From Candidatus Riflebacteria bacterium HGW-Riflebacteria-1 (GTDB taxonomy: Bacteria; Muiribacteriota; Ozemobacteria; Ozemobacterales; Ozemobacteraceae), in assembly GCA_002839445.1 (NCBI GenBank), contig PGYB01000010.1, positions 214,034 through 278,033 of the forward strand: a stretch of 64,000 bases of DNA, read 5' to 3'. Of the stretch, positions 25,381 to 34,147 are shown in pieces. A program made the position numbers and the translations under genes. The notes under the pieces are model-generated. The model ran no database searches and had not been told where the DNA came from. It saw only the letters and a program-made list of their open reading frames with translations. Position 1 is the stretch's first letter. Each line of letters starts with the position of its first letter.

Positions 25381-28080
25381 TCAGTCGCCGGCGGGCACTA
25401 CTGCAGAAACTGCAAAATCGAGGTCGAGAGGTTCAGGGCCTTCGGCAACGAAACTGTCTGAGAAAACGCCATTGTAGAGTTCACCGTCTAAAGCCATGTA
25501 AAGACCGGTTTCACCCTTGATTTTGGCGAATGCATCGACGATTTTCTTATAGGCCGTAAGTTCGTCGTTGAGATCATCGAGCAGGTTTTTCGGGTGATAG
25601 CCGTCTCTGCTGAAAACCAGCCAGACTCTGCGTGAATCTGAGTTAGACTGATCTGCCACGTCAGTGAAGTCTTCAACTTCGCGCATATAAAGATTGGTAT
25701 GTTTTTCCATTTCTTCATAAGCAGGATAGATATCGGCGAGCCAATCCCAGAATGTTTTGCCCTTAACATCAAGGAAAGTGCCTTCTTTAAGGTACTTGGC
25801 GATGTCATAGTTGGTGAATTCACTACTGAAATCCTGCATGGCCTGGCGTTTTTCTTCGCCTATTTCTTTCATCATCACGGCAAGATCAAGATTTTTCTTG
25901 ATTGTCGCTACCATGAGCACGGTGTCAGCTGCTTTCTGAGCGATTGAAAGAGGATCATAGAGCAGAGCCTGTTCGATGTCACCCTGATAGATCTTGATGA
26001 TATTTTTCGGGGTAGGTTTGCCATTGCCGTTGTTCCAGCGCCAGCCAAAGCCTTTTTTGAGCTCTTTCTCAAGATCGCGGTGTTCGCGGTCCGGATCGAT
26101 GTTGTAGCATTCAACCAGCTTTTCGAGGGCTTTGCGCGTGCTCTTGAAGTATTTAAGGTGCTCTTTGCGAATAAAGTCGACCATCTTGTCGCCGTCTTTA
26201 ATGGCATCTTTGACCTGTTCGCGGGCAGCCTTGATCTGTTCTTTGAAATACATCATTTCTTTGACGCCAACCTGAAAAGCATCAGCGTTAAAAGCCTGAA
26301 TGAGAAGATCTTCGTTCCAGGTGCCAGAATCAATGCCAACCATCGGAATGTAGTTGAACGGTGACTGTTCCATGCGCAGACCGACAACATCAAAAATGCC
26401 ACCGCGATAGTTGTTGGCGGTGATCCAGTTCTGATACTTCTTGATCAGCACGTAATCAGGGTTAAAGAAAACCTTGAGAATGTTGTATTCTTCAATGGTT
26501 TTTTTGTAATCGCGCGACTGAACCTTGTCACCAGCCCAGCTGACATAGGTCATCGGGTTGATGGCATGACCAACTTTGCCCCAGAATCCGCGCTTTGCAG
26601 CCTTTTCTTTTTCGGCTTCGGTTGGTTTCCATGACATGTAATCAGCCTTCATCTGCCAGAGTTCCTGCAGGCGTTCCATGCCGAAATCCGGCAGTGAAAA
26701 CCCTTTGCGGCTGTAGTAGCTGACAAGCACGCCCTGTTTTTCGAGTTCTTCATAAACACGCAGGTTCTTTTCGTGAATAGCCTGCTGCTCTTTGTCTTCG
26801 GGAGCCTGGTTTTTAACGAAGTCACCGTAGTTGGCTTCGGTTACCAGCAGGGCCACGGCCTTTTCATTGGGATCAAGCTGGGAACGGTTATCATAGAAAG
26901 ACTTGAATTCTGGATCATTCTCGTAAAGATACCAGTAAGAGCCTTTGTAGGCTGATTTCCAACGTTTGTTATAATCGCCAAGCACGTTGCCGATTAACGT
27001 CAGAGCAGTCCAGATAAGGGCAAGAGCACCAATGACCTGACCGACAACCGGAATACAGAACATCGCTATCAGCGCAGCAGAGCCCAGCGCCAGACCCACA
27101 TAGTTTTTAACCAGTGAGTAAGAACCATAGCGACCACCCTTGCGATCTTCAGAAGTGACGATACCATAAGTATCGAGAGCGATACCGAGAACGCAAAGAC
27201 CGATACCAACGGTGTGACCCCAGCCCTTGGCATCGCCGATAACTGCAGCACCCTTGTTGGTGTTGATACCGGCTTTTTTGGCGACAGCCTTGTAGGTTTC
27301 CTGATTTTCGAGGCCGGATTTGCGGGCTACCCAGCGCCAGTAAGAATAAAAACCTTCGCCGGGGCCGGCTTTGTAACCACAGGGAGGAGCCATGTGGCTA
27401 AGAAAAGTCGAAACGTTTTTGGCGCTGAAAGTTTTCTGAACGCTTGAGGCCATGTTGCCCATGCGCTGAAAACCGTTCATCAGATTAGCTTTGCGCTGTA
27501 TAAAGCCAACGCCCTTCTGATAGAGCCTTGAGTTGGCAATCTGACTGCCACTCCAGTTGGCTATGGTAGAAACCTTGCGAGCGCCCCAGGCCGCGCCGCG
27601 AGCAAGACCTGTTCTCTGTGCAGCTTCGCCGGCCAGTTTTACGCCGGCAATCACCGGACCTGAGTTAACGACAAACGAAAAGGCCATAGCGGCTTTGCTT
27701 GAAGCCATTGCCACGGCCTTAAAATAATACGGTGTATTGGTAAAATGCGGCGACATATCACTGAGCGTGCTGTAAAAACTGAACACGTCAGAACAACCGT
27801 CATCCATCATCGCGTAGGCGCCAGAAATGGTCATCATCCATTCGCCCCACGCATTCGCTTCGGCCTCTTCTTTTGAGCGACCACGCAGCGCCATGACGTA
27901 TTCAAGATAGTCGGCGGGAGCCTCAATCTCTTCGACGTCAACGATACCCTCGATGCCTTCAGTGTTCAGAATCGGCTGGGGAACATCTTCGCCGGCATAA
28001 ACGGCAATTGCAAGAGGCTCTATAGCCAGCCAGAGACAAAACAGAACAACAAACCACCTGGACCGCGCCTTTAACTTCAT
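25381..28080 (-). CDS. Large exported protein with central hydrophobic Gly-rich hairpins, function unknown
   Basis: The product is 899 aa from ATG 28080 (GGAGGAG upstream); the longer frame from 28137 is unlikely. A signal peptide (about residues 8-28, ending VYAGED) is followed by an acidic stretch and a helical region. Residues about 295-395 hold Gly/Ala-rich hydrophobic segments (GIGLCVLGIALDTYGIV, YVGLALGSAALIAMFCIPVV, QVIGALALIWTALTLIGNVL) like a membrane hairpin. The remaining 500 residues are charged and mostly helical with Trp- and Tyr-rich patches. The plan recalls large exported proteins with a membrane-inserting middle, such as toxin translocation regions, but I recognise no toxin, immunity or secretion signature. 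Single-gene unit ending at a strong terminator. Confidence 0.75.
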   Translation of the reverse strand: MKLKARSRWFVVLFCLWLAIEPLAIAVYAGEDVPQPILNTEGIEGIVDVEEIEAPADYLEYVMALRGRSKEEAEANAWGEWMMTISGAYAMMDDGCSDVFSFYSTLSDMSPHFTNTPYYFKAVAMASSKAAMAFSFVVNSGPVIAGVKLAGEAAQRTGLARGAAWGARKVSTIANWSGSQIANSRLYQKGVGFIQRKANLMNGFQRMGNMASSVQKTFSAKNVSTFLSHMAPPCGYKAGPGEGFYSYWRWVARKSGLENQETYKAVAKKAGINTNKGAAVIGDAKGWGHTVGIGLCVLGIALDTYGIVTSEDRKGGRYGSYSLVKNYVGLALGSAALIAMFCIPVVGQVIGALALIWTALTLIGNVLGDYNKRWKSAYKGSYWYLYENDPEFKSFYDNRSQLDPNEKAVALLVTEANYGDFVKNQAPEDKEQQAIHEKNLRVYEELEKQGVLVSYYSRKGFSLPDFGMERLQELWQMKADYMSWKPTEAEKEKAAKRGFWGKVGHAINPMTYVSWAGDKVQSRDYKKTIEEYNILKVFFNPDYVLIKKYQNWITANNYRGGIFDVVGLRMEQSPFNYIPMVGIDSGTWNEDLLIQAFNADAFQVGVKEMMYFKEQIKAAREQVKDAIKDGDKMVDFIRKEHLKYFKSTRKALEKLVECYNIDPDREHRDLEKELKKGFGWRWNNGNGKPTPKNIIKIYQGDIEQALLYDPLSIAQKAADTVLMVATIKKNLDLAVMMKEIGEEKRQAMQDFSSEFTNYDIAKYLKEGTFLDVKGKTFWDWLADIYPAYEEMEKHTNLYMREVEDFTDVADQSNSDSRRVWLVFSRDGYHPKNLLDDLNDELTAYKKIVDAFAKIKGETGLYMALDGELYNGVFSDSFVAEGPEPLDLDFAVSAVVPAGD

Positions 28081-28268
28081 GATCTCCTCCTTAATGAAGA
28101 GCAGCAACAACAGAAATTGTACCGCTGACAATAACAATATTTTAATGATAACAAAGAATCACCTCGAACGGAAGAGGCATAAAACCCGGTCTGAGAGTGC
28201 ACGAGACACAACCAGACAGCATAGAAAATTTCCACGCCGACAATAATACTGAAAATATCGTGAAAAGT

Positions 28269-29576
28269 TTACGATTCCTGTGAAATCATGCCCTCGGTAC
28301 AGGCAACAATATATGTACAGGTCAGGTCGCCTGCAACATTGTTCATTGTCTCGAACATGTCAAGAATTGGGTTGATGCCGAGGGCAAAAGCGACGATCTG
28401 TGAAATTTGCACCTCATTGAGGCCCATGCTGTTGAGAATGATGAAGAGCAGCATCAGACTGCCACCAGGAATGCCGCCAGCGCCAACCGCGGCCAGAACA
28501 GTGGTAAGCACCAGGACCAGCAGTGCTGAAAAGCCGAGTTCGACGCCGAAGATGTTGGCGGCGAGAATTGCAAACATCGGCAGATGGATGCAGACGCCAT
28601 CCATGTTGACGGTTGCGCCAAGCGGCAGCGCGAAATCAGCGAGTTCGCGGCGGATCTTGAGATCAGTGATCGCGGTTTTGAGCGTTATTGGCAGCGTAGC
28701 CCCGGATGATCTGGTAACGAATGCGGTTATCATCGCTTCCTGAGCGAACTTAAAAAATTTGAGAGGGTTGCTGCGAGTCAGCAAGGCGATCATACTTGAA
28801 TAAACCACCCCAATCATCAGGCCGATACCTATTATGATACCAACTGCGATGTTAAAATACGGTCCGGCCAGAGCAGGCCCATGCTGGGTAAAATTCACGA
28901 TAGTCAACGCCAGAATGCCTATTGGCGCGTAATCCATAATCCATTCGACCAGCACGAAGAGAATGCGGTTAAAGGTCGCAGCGAGTTCAAGCAGGCGGTT
29001 AAGCGGAGCGGCTTCACTTTCGGCAGTATCATCGATCAGCACGCGCAGCGCGAGACCGGCCAGAATGGCGAATACGATAACCGCGAGAAAGTTGCCATCG
29101 GCCAGCGCTTTAAATGGATTCTCAAACATGCTCATGAAAACCACAGACAAAGATGCGGCACCGGTGTTCACATTTAATGGAGCGCTTTCTGTGCCCGTAA
29201 CGGCCACGCCAAGCGACATGCCTTCTTTACCTGGGTTGATAGCAAGCGCAAAAACGGTTCCGATAACGGCGGCCAGCAGAGAAGTTATCAGATACAGCAC
29301 AATTACGCGCACACCGATACGGCCGAATTTTTTAAGAGGCAGGCTGGCAGCGCCCTGCAGCAGCGAAAAGAAAATCAGCGGCACGACGATCATCTTGAGC
29401 ATTTTCACCAGAACCAGCCCCAGTGGAGAAAGCCAGGTGTCAAGAGATCCTTTGAGCGCCACGCCATGCGTTGCTTCGGCATACCAGCAGATAATACCAA
29501 CAACAGCGCCAATAATGAAGGCGCCGAGCATACGATAAAGAATCGGAATCGCGCGGTATCTCGAGATAATACCCAT
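28269..29576 (-). CDS. Dicarboxylate/amino acid:cation symporter (DAACS/GltP family)
   Basis: The product is 435 aa from ATG 29576. It has about eight transmembrane helices plus the re-entrant loop signature: RSSGATLPITLKTA (the serine-rich HP1 motif), NMDGVCIHLP (TM7 Na+/substrate motif) and GAGGIPGGSLML (HP2). The family imports glutamate, aspartate or C4-dicarboxylates with Na+ or H+ as an inner-membrane trimer. The ribosome-binding site (GGGGTG) is modest. It lies downstream of the lipoprotein gene on the same strand but behind that gene's terminator. Confidence 0.93.
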   Translation of the reverse strand: MGIISRYRAIPILYRMLGAFIIGAVVGIICWYAEATHGVALKGSLDTWLSPLGLVLVKMLKMIVVPLIFFSLLQGAASLPLKKFGRIGVRVIVLYLITSLLAAVIGTVFALAINPGKEGMSLGVAVTGTESAPLNVNTGAASLSVVFMSMFENPFKALADGNFLAVIVFAILAGLALRVLIDDTAESEAAPLNRLLELAATFNRILFVLVEWIMDYAPIGILALTIVNFTQHGPALAGPYFNIAVGIIIGIGLMIGVVYSSMIALLTRSNPLKFFKFAQEAMITAFVTRSSGATLPITLKTAITDLKIRRELADFALPLGATVNMDGVCIHLPMFAILAANIFGVELGFSALLVLVLTTVLAAVGAGGIPGGSLMLLFIILNSMGLNEVQISQIVAFALGINPILDMFETMNNVAGDLTCTYIVACTEGMISQES

Positions 29577-29637
29577 CTGATCACCCCTGCAGCTGAATTT
29601 TATCAAAGCTTAAAGCAATTCAGCCGCGCCAGCAACA

Positions 29638-29677
29638 AAAAAAAACCCGGAGTCACACACTGGTGCAACCCCGGGCT
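29638..29677 (-). terminator. Rho-independent terminator of the lipoprotein gene
   Basis: Read on the minus strand, CCCGGGGT and ACTCCGGG pair around a 16-base loop and are followed by a run of nine T. Confidence 0.8.
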
Positions 29678-29697
29678 TCTGATGGATAAATTAACAA

Positions 29698-30246
29698 TTA
29701 AAACAGTTCGTCGGCGCGATACGGCAGGCCCTTTTTAATTCGCCATTTACCATCGCCTTCTTTGACCCAGGTAAACACCAGCTCCGGCTCACCTTTTGAG
29801 GTGTCGCCAAAATGATAAGTGCCGGCGCCGCTGCCCTCTTTGCCAGGAATAAGAGTGACGCTCAGAACCATCTTGGTAGATACTCTCACGGTATTATCAT
29901 CCACTTTTGCGTGAGCAAAAGGCAGCAGTGACCAGGTATTGACATTATAGCGTTCAAGACGGCTTTTGGTAACGGTTTCAAGATCAGCGCGCTTGCTCGC
30001 GTCATTTACATCATAAAAGGGCGTTGCAATAACCGACATGAAAGAAGCCATGCGAGAATTAATTTCTGTCGAATTATCTTCAAGCGCGGTCTGCATAGTT
30101 GTATAAGAATTGAAAACATCAGGATAGTTTGTCTTTAGTTCGTCGTCGTTAGAAGGAGCAACCGGGTTGCTGCTACCACCACCGCCGCAGCCGGTCAGCA
30201 TGGCTATAGAAAGAATCATTACCAGTGTGAGTTTGAATAGCTTCAT
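29698..30246 (-). CDS. Lipoprotein of unknown function
   Basis: The product is 182 aa from ATG 30246 with AGGAG 7 bases upstream. The N-terminus is a lipoprotein signal (MKLFKLTLVMILSIAMLTGC) with Cys20 in a clear lipobox, then a Gly/Ser linker. The C-terminal half (residues 80-182) alternates strands and has KWRIKKGLPYRADELF at the end, a pattern reminiscent of NTF2-like or DUF4878-like folds, though I would not assign it. No residue after Cys20 suggests inner-membrane retention (no Asp at +2). Monocistronic. Confidence 0.8.
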   Translation of the reverse strand: MKLFKLTLVMILSIAMLTGCGGGGSSNPVAPSNDDELKTNYPDVFNSYTTMQTALEDNSTEINSRMASFMSVIATPFYDVNDASKRADLETVTKSRLERYNVNTWSLLPFAHAKVDDNTVRVSTKMVLSVTLIPGKEGSGAGTYHFGDTSKGEPELVFTWVKEGDGKWRIKKGLPYRADELF

Positions 30247-30404
30247 TTTTGTCTCCTGTTTTGGCACCGAGCAGACCAGATCAACATCAGCCGTCTGCAA
30301 GGTTGTACTGCAAAAGTTCTTGAGCAGGTCTGATTATAGCACAAATCGTTTACAGCTGCAGCAACTGTAAAAGCATTACTGGAAGATGAAAAAACACAAG
30401 CCAG

Positions 30405-30536
30405 GCACCGATTACGAGAACGAGCACCGCTTCGCTGAGCACGACTTCAGCAAACCTTTGGTCCAGACGGCAATATCGCTCTAAAGCGACTCAGGCAGGC
30501 CAGCGGCCTGCCCGAGTAATCTGCGTTAATCGGTGC
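30405..30536. repeat. 132-bp MITE-like element with perfect 10-bp terminal inverted repeats
   Basis: GCACCGATTA at 30405-30414 and TAATCGGTGC at 30527-30536 are exact inverted ends. Inside, 30489-30517 is a strong palindrome (ACTC-GGCAGGCC / GGCCTGCC-GAGT), and GATTACGAGAACGAGCAC near the left end matches family B repeats. CCCACATCCTGTGGG follows at 30542. There is no coding capacity, and this fills most of the 344-base gap between 30247 and 30590. Confidence 0.7.
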
Positions 30537-30590
30537 AATCACCCACATCCTGTGGGCGACTGCGGATTATCTTACTTCCGGCGGATTGCC

Positions 30591-31754
30591 TTATTTGGCT
30601 GCCGGGTCGAGTTTTATCTCGCGCAGGTCGCCGAGACCGCTGAAAATGGCATCCCACTGCGTGCCTTTGCGCAGTTTCATGAACTGTTCAAAGGTCAGTT
30701 CTTTGTCGCGCATCTTTTTGATTTCATGCTCTTTGCCGTCACTGAGACGTTTTACTTTTATAACATAGGTTTCTCGGCGCGCCTTCTCTGAAACATCGCC
30801 AACCTGCGGCGGCGTGTTCTTGATAACACCGGCATCCGGCCACTTTGGTTCATCCTGAGTGCCTTTGAGTTCAACCGGAGTGATATCTATCCAACGGTCA
30901 ATGTTATAGGTGACCTTTTCGTCATAAATCGGTTCTTTTCGGAATTTCTGCTTCTTGACCATGCGGGTACGCTGCTCGTCTTTATACTTCGGCACCATCT
31001 TGTATTTGACCTGAAAGCGTCCGTTGCCAAGATCGATCTTGCCGTCTTCGACCTTGTCTTCGCCAATTTTAACTTTTTCGGTATAGTTTTCCTGAACATT
31101 TTCGAAACCGTCAGGAATCTGCTTATAATCGCGAATTTCGCGATTACTCGACAGCCGTATTGCAGCCTGAGGAACCTCGTTCTGCCAGGCGCTTTCCTGA
31201 ACGGTCTTATATTCTGAGCGCTCGATGACGCGCGTCCACTGATTATCAGTGATTTCTATCTTATCAGGCGTTTCGAGGCAGCTTAAAAATGAAAAGATCA
31301 GAAACAGCAGCGCGATAATGCCACAGCCAATTTTGAAAGCAGCTGGCATCGGTGGCGCCGGAGTCTTTGGCGGAACCGGGCCTTTTTGCGCTGGAGCGCC
31401 ACCAGGAGGAATTTCTTTAACTGCGCGTTTTTTTCCAGAATCTCGCGCTGAACCGCACCCGGTGCAGTTTACAGACGACGACGGGCTGGTATTGTTGCAA
31501 AACTGGCAGATCCAGTCCGGGCCGGCCTTGGCTTTCTTAAGCTCTTCTTCGTCAGTTATAACCGGAGCATCGCTGTCGCAGTGAAACTGCACATTTTCGC
31601 TACGAATGGCGCCACAGGCATCACATTGCTGTTCAGCACCGCGATTTTTGGCCTCGCAGTTCGGGCAGATCCAGTATCCTTCTACTATTTCCTCAATTAC
31701 TCTAATCTCGTCAGAACCATTAGAACCCTTACTATTTCTAGTCTTGTCGTCCAC
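30591..31754 (-). CDS. RanBP2-type zinc-finger protein with single membrane helix
   Basis: The product is 387 aa and starts at GTG 31754 with GAGGAG upstream. Two RanBP2-like zinc fingers occupy residues about 25-60 (WICPNCEAKNRGAEQQCDAC) and 78-110 (WICQFCNNTSPSSSVNCTGC). A Pro-rich stretch and one transmembrane helix follow (about 142-162, IGCGIIALLFLIFSFLSCLE). The C-terminal 220 residues are charged with beta strands and a repeated YKT/RMVKKQKFRKEP character. With this topology the zinc fingers face the cytoplasm and the large domain is outside. Function unknown. The fingers resemble protein- or RNA-binding modules. Confidence 0.75.
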   Translation of the reverse strand: MDDKTRNSKGSNGSDEIRVIEEIVEGYWICPNCEAKNRGAEQQCDACGAIRSENVQFHCDSDAPVITDEEELKKAKAGPDWICQFCNNTSPSSSVNCTGCGSARDSGKKRAVKEIPPGGAPAQKGPVPPKTPAPPMPAAFKIGCGIIALLFLIFSFLSCLETPDKIEITDNQWTRVIERSEYKTVQESAWQNEVPQAAIRLSSNREIRDYKQIPDGFENVQENYTEKVKIGEDKVEDGKIDLGNGRFQVKYKMVPKYKDEQRTRMVKKQKFRKEPIYDEKVTYNIDRWIDITPVELKGTQDEPKWPDAGVIKNTPPQVGDVSEKARRETYVIKVKRLSDGKEHEIKKMRDKELTFEQFMKLRKGTQWDAIFSGLGDLREIKLDPAAK

Positions 31755-32034
31755 AACATACTCCTCTTTTCTTTTGCTATTGCTTTTGCAAAGTCCTTCC
31801 CAAACACAGAGTTACGGCACTCCGTTCCACAGCACATCAAAGGGATATGCGGGCAAAGTATGCTCTTTTTCTTAGACCCAAGCCCAATTTATATCACAAA
31901 ACATTTGTTTCTCACACATCTTTACAAAAATTTGCAGCACACTTTGTCACACTTGAGTTTGTGACATCCTCTTTTGTGGCTTCATGGCGCAGTGCGAGAG
32001 AGATGAAAAGCTGCCTTTCAGGGCAGGCAGTGGA

Positions 32035-33333
32035 CTAGAATGAGTCTTTGGGAGGCGCTGGCGGGGGAAGAAGCTCTTCGAGTTTCTGCGGCGGCAGCGG
32101 TTGTTCGGGCTCAGGCGCAGGGCAGCGCGGGAACTGCCGAATCTGCGGGCCTCTGAAAATCTGGATACGCGCGTTTCCGGTGTCAAGAACGTATAAATCG
32201 CCATTCGGGCCGAACCTGACCTCGTGCGGCCGCACAAAACGCCCGGGCAAAGTGCCAAAACGACCGATGACCTGAAGTAATTTGTAGTCCTTATCAAGCA
32301 CGAGAACCTTATGATTGCCGGTATCAGCGATTGCAATGCGGCCATCGAGTGAGACGTCGACGCCGTTCGGGTAGCGCATGCTGTATTTTTCCCACTTGAT
32401 GATTTCGGCCTTCTTTTTGAGATCGCTGCCAAAGACCATTACACGGTGGTTGCCATTGTCGGTCAGATAAATATTGCCGTCGGTTCCGGCCCAGACACGG
32501 GTAAGATCTTTAAACTGCCGGTAGTCAATGCCCGACATGTGATGCATGTGACCAAGCCGCCTGGCGGGCTTAAGATCACGGCCAAAGATCTGCAGACGGT
32601 TGCCCTGCACACGCTGGCGCTGGGCGAAATCGAGCCCAAGACCCCGGATAAACTTGCTGCGCGGTTCGGTAACATAGATCTGACCAGCACAGTCGACGTC
32701 GATGCCAAGCGGGTGATGAAAGTAGCCGTCTTTCCAGCCTTCCTGGCCAAGAACCCAGCGCACTTCGCCGTTCAGCGCGAGCGCAAGCAGGCGATGATTG
32801 CCAGTATCAGCAATCAGCAAGGTCGAAGTGCCGATCCAGGCAATGCCGACCGGCAAGCTGAAGTGATCCATCGGAATATGTTCAGCCGGCCTGGTGTGAC
32901 CCTGACCATGCTGATAAGCGCGCCCGACCAGGTAATTCGGATTGCGGCCATAAAGAAAATCTTTTTCGCGATAAGCGTCGTGCGAGTCGATCGGCCGGGT
33001 ACGGTCATCCCACGGCCAGAGGCCGCCATAGACTCTTTCAAGTGCTAGTGGCGCTGACGCATAGGGCGTCGAATCTACTGAAAACAGCTGAATACGGTTG
33101 CTGTGCGTGTCACTGACCGCCAGATATCTGCCGTCCGGCGAAAAAACCATGCCTTCCGGCTGGTTGAAACGACCGTTCTCGTGGCCAAGAGTTGAATAAA
33201 TCGTGGCAAATTTAAAGAAACCGCTTCCGTTGGCGGCAACTGGCGATTGTGTCAGAAACAACAAAATTGCCGACAGCAACAGCCAGCGGCACGCCATAAG
33301 AACTCTGCAACTTCTTCGCAATCGCTTGATCAT
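32035..33333 (-). CDS. Exported NHL-repeat beta-propeller protein
   Basis: The product is 432 aa. The first 35 residues are Arg-rich then hydrophobic, ending VAANGS, which fits a long signal peptide; a later ATG at 33297 is an alternative, and neither has a good ribosome-binding site. At least six NHL units recur, each with the pattern IAxTGNHxxxVL or ADTGNHRLLAL (for example LLIADTGNHRLLALALNGE, IYLTDNGNHRVMVFGSD, IAIADTGNHKVLVLDKD, LYVLDTGNARIQIF). A Pro-rich tail ends the protein. NHL propellers are binding scaffolds. Its ligand is unknown, and there is no transmembrane anchor after the signal. Confidence 0.85.
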   Translation of the reverse strand: MIKRLRRSCRVLMACRWLLLSAILLFLTQSPVAANGSGFFKFATIYSTLGHENGRFNQPEGMVFSPDGRYLAVSDTHSNRIQLFSVDSTPYASAPLALERVYGGLWPWDDRTRPIDSHDAYREKDFLYGRNPNYLVGRAYQHGQGHTRPAEHIPMDHFSLPVGIAWIGTSTLLIADTGNHRLLALALNGEVRWVLGQEGWKDGYFHHPLGIDVDCAGQIYVTEPRSKFIRGLGLDFAQRQRVQGNRLQIFGRDLKPARRLGHMHHMSGIDYRQFKDLTRVWAGTDGNIYLTDNGNHRVMVFGSDLKKKAEIIKWEKYSMRYPNGVDVSLDGRIAIADTGNHKVLVLDKDYKLLQVIGRFGTLPGRFVRPHEVRFGPNGDLYVLDTGNARIQIFRGPQIRQFPRCPAPEPEQPLPPQKLEELLPPPAPPKDSF

Positions 33334-33414
33334 TGGTCACAGAATACCAGAAAACCCGCTCTCTGCCAAAAAAAATTGCCAGATAAGCGGTTTGAGTTCA
33401 AACAGGGCTTGGCG

Positions 33415-33441
33415 AAAACTCTCACAGCTTGTTAGAGTTTT
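33415..33441. terminator. Possible bidirectional terminator
   Basis: AAAACTCT at 33415-33422 and AGAGTTTT at 33434-33441 pair. On the minus strand this lies downstream of the DUF2442 gene. A second perfect inverted repeat, ACAGACAGT at 33453-33461 with ACTGTCTGT at 33482-33490, stands between them. Confidence 0.45.
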
Positions 33442-33502
33442 TCTCCCACAACACAGACAGTGTACTTATCACATTGTGAAGACTGTCTGTTAAACGGTGA
33501 TT

Positions 33503-33778
33503 TCAGGCTGCTCTGGTTTTTATGGCGCCAGGTGCAGGAGCACCGCGCAGCAGGCCCGCGGTTGAAAGGTCTTCATCAAGTTCTTCCCAGCGGATACCAA
33601 AACCGCCGCCGGCAATTTTCCACTTTTTTCTCTGGGCAGGGGTCGCATGCAACAGCCTTGGAAACCAGACTAGAGGCGCAGAAATTGTTCTGCCGTCGAG
33701 AAGATCAACAATAATAGCGTCTCGGGCAAAACTCACATTTTTTACCATTTCGCCGGCATTAAGAACCGAAGAATTCAT
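33503..33778 (-). CDS. DUF2442 domain protein
   Basis: The product is 91 aa from ATG 33778, with GGAGG 6 bases upstream inside the preceding gene. The sequence VSFARDAIIVDLLDGRTISAPLVWFPRLL followed by WEELDEDLSTAGLL is the DUF2442 signature. The gene overlaps the DUF4160 gene by 20 bases. The two families are commonly paired in bacteria; a toxin-antitoxin-like or phage-related role has been suspected, but the function is not established. Confidence 0.88.
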   Translation of the reverse strand: MNSSVLNAGEMVKNVSFARDAIIVDLLDGRTISAPLVWFPRLLHATPAQRKKWKIAGGGFGIRWEELDEDLSTAGLLRGAPAPGAIKTRAA

Positions 33779-33998
33779 ACCACGCCTCCAGAAAATCATT
33801 CTGATTACTGATTACTATTTTTTCAATCTTTTTCAATTCAGCCGCGTTAAAACCAATGTTAGCAGCCAGAGAAACAGGTTTCAGCCAGAATTTAGCCGAA
33901 CAGTTCTCACGGTCAACGTGAACATGAGGTGGTTCATTTGGCTCATGACTGTAGAAATAGAACCTGAAAGGCCCGCATTTACCTATGTTCGGGGTCAT
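33759..33998 (-). CDS. DUF4160 domain protein
   Basis: The product is 79 aa. The core YFYSHEPNEPPHVHVDRENCSAKFWL is the DUF4160 signature (HEPPHVHV), with conserved His residues that could bind a metal. The C-terminal helix ELKKIEKIVISNQNDFLEAWYEFF is typical. It is first in a two-gene unit with the DUF2442 protein and overlaps it by 20 bases. Function unproven. Confidence 0.88.
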   Translation of the reverse strand: MTPNIGKCGPFRFYFYSHEPNEPPHVHVDRENCSAKFWLKPVSLAANIGFNAAELKKIEKIVISNQNDFLEAWYEFFGS

Positions 33999-34147
33999 CT
34001 GCTTTATCCTGTCCCTGTGCTGATTATATTTTAAACGAAGCGTGCTGATTGTTCAACTCCAAAAGCAAGACGAGAACCGCACAGAAGTTCATTGTTCTGG
34101 TCAGCGCCTTAATCTCGTCGCAAATATCAGAATTGACATTTATTAAG

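Noticed and set aside
25253..25477. 74-codon plus-strand frame after a perfect extended -10 element
   Set aside because: It reads straight through the strong terminator hairpin and into the end of the opposite gene, and has no Shine-Dalgarno site.
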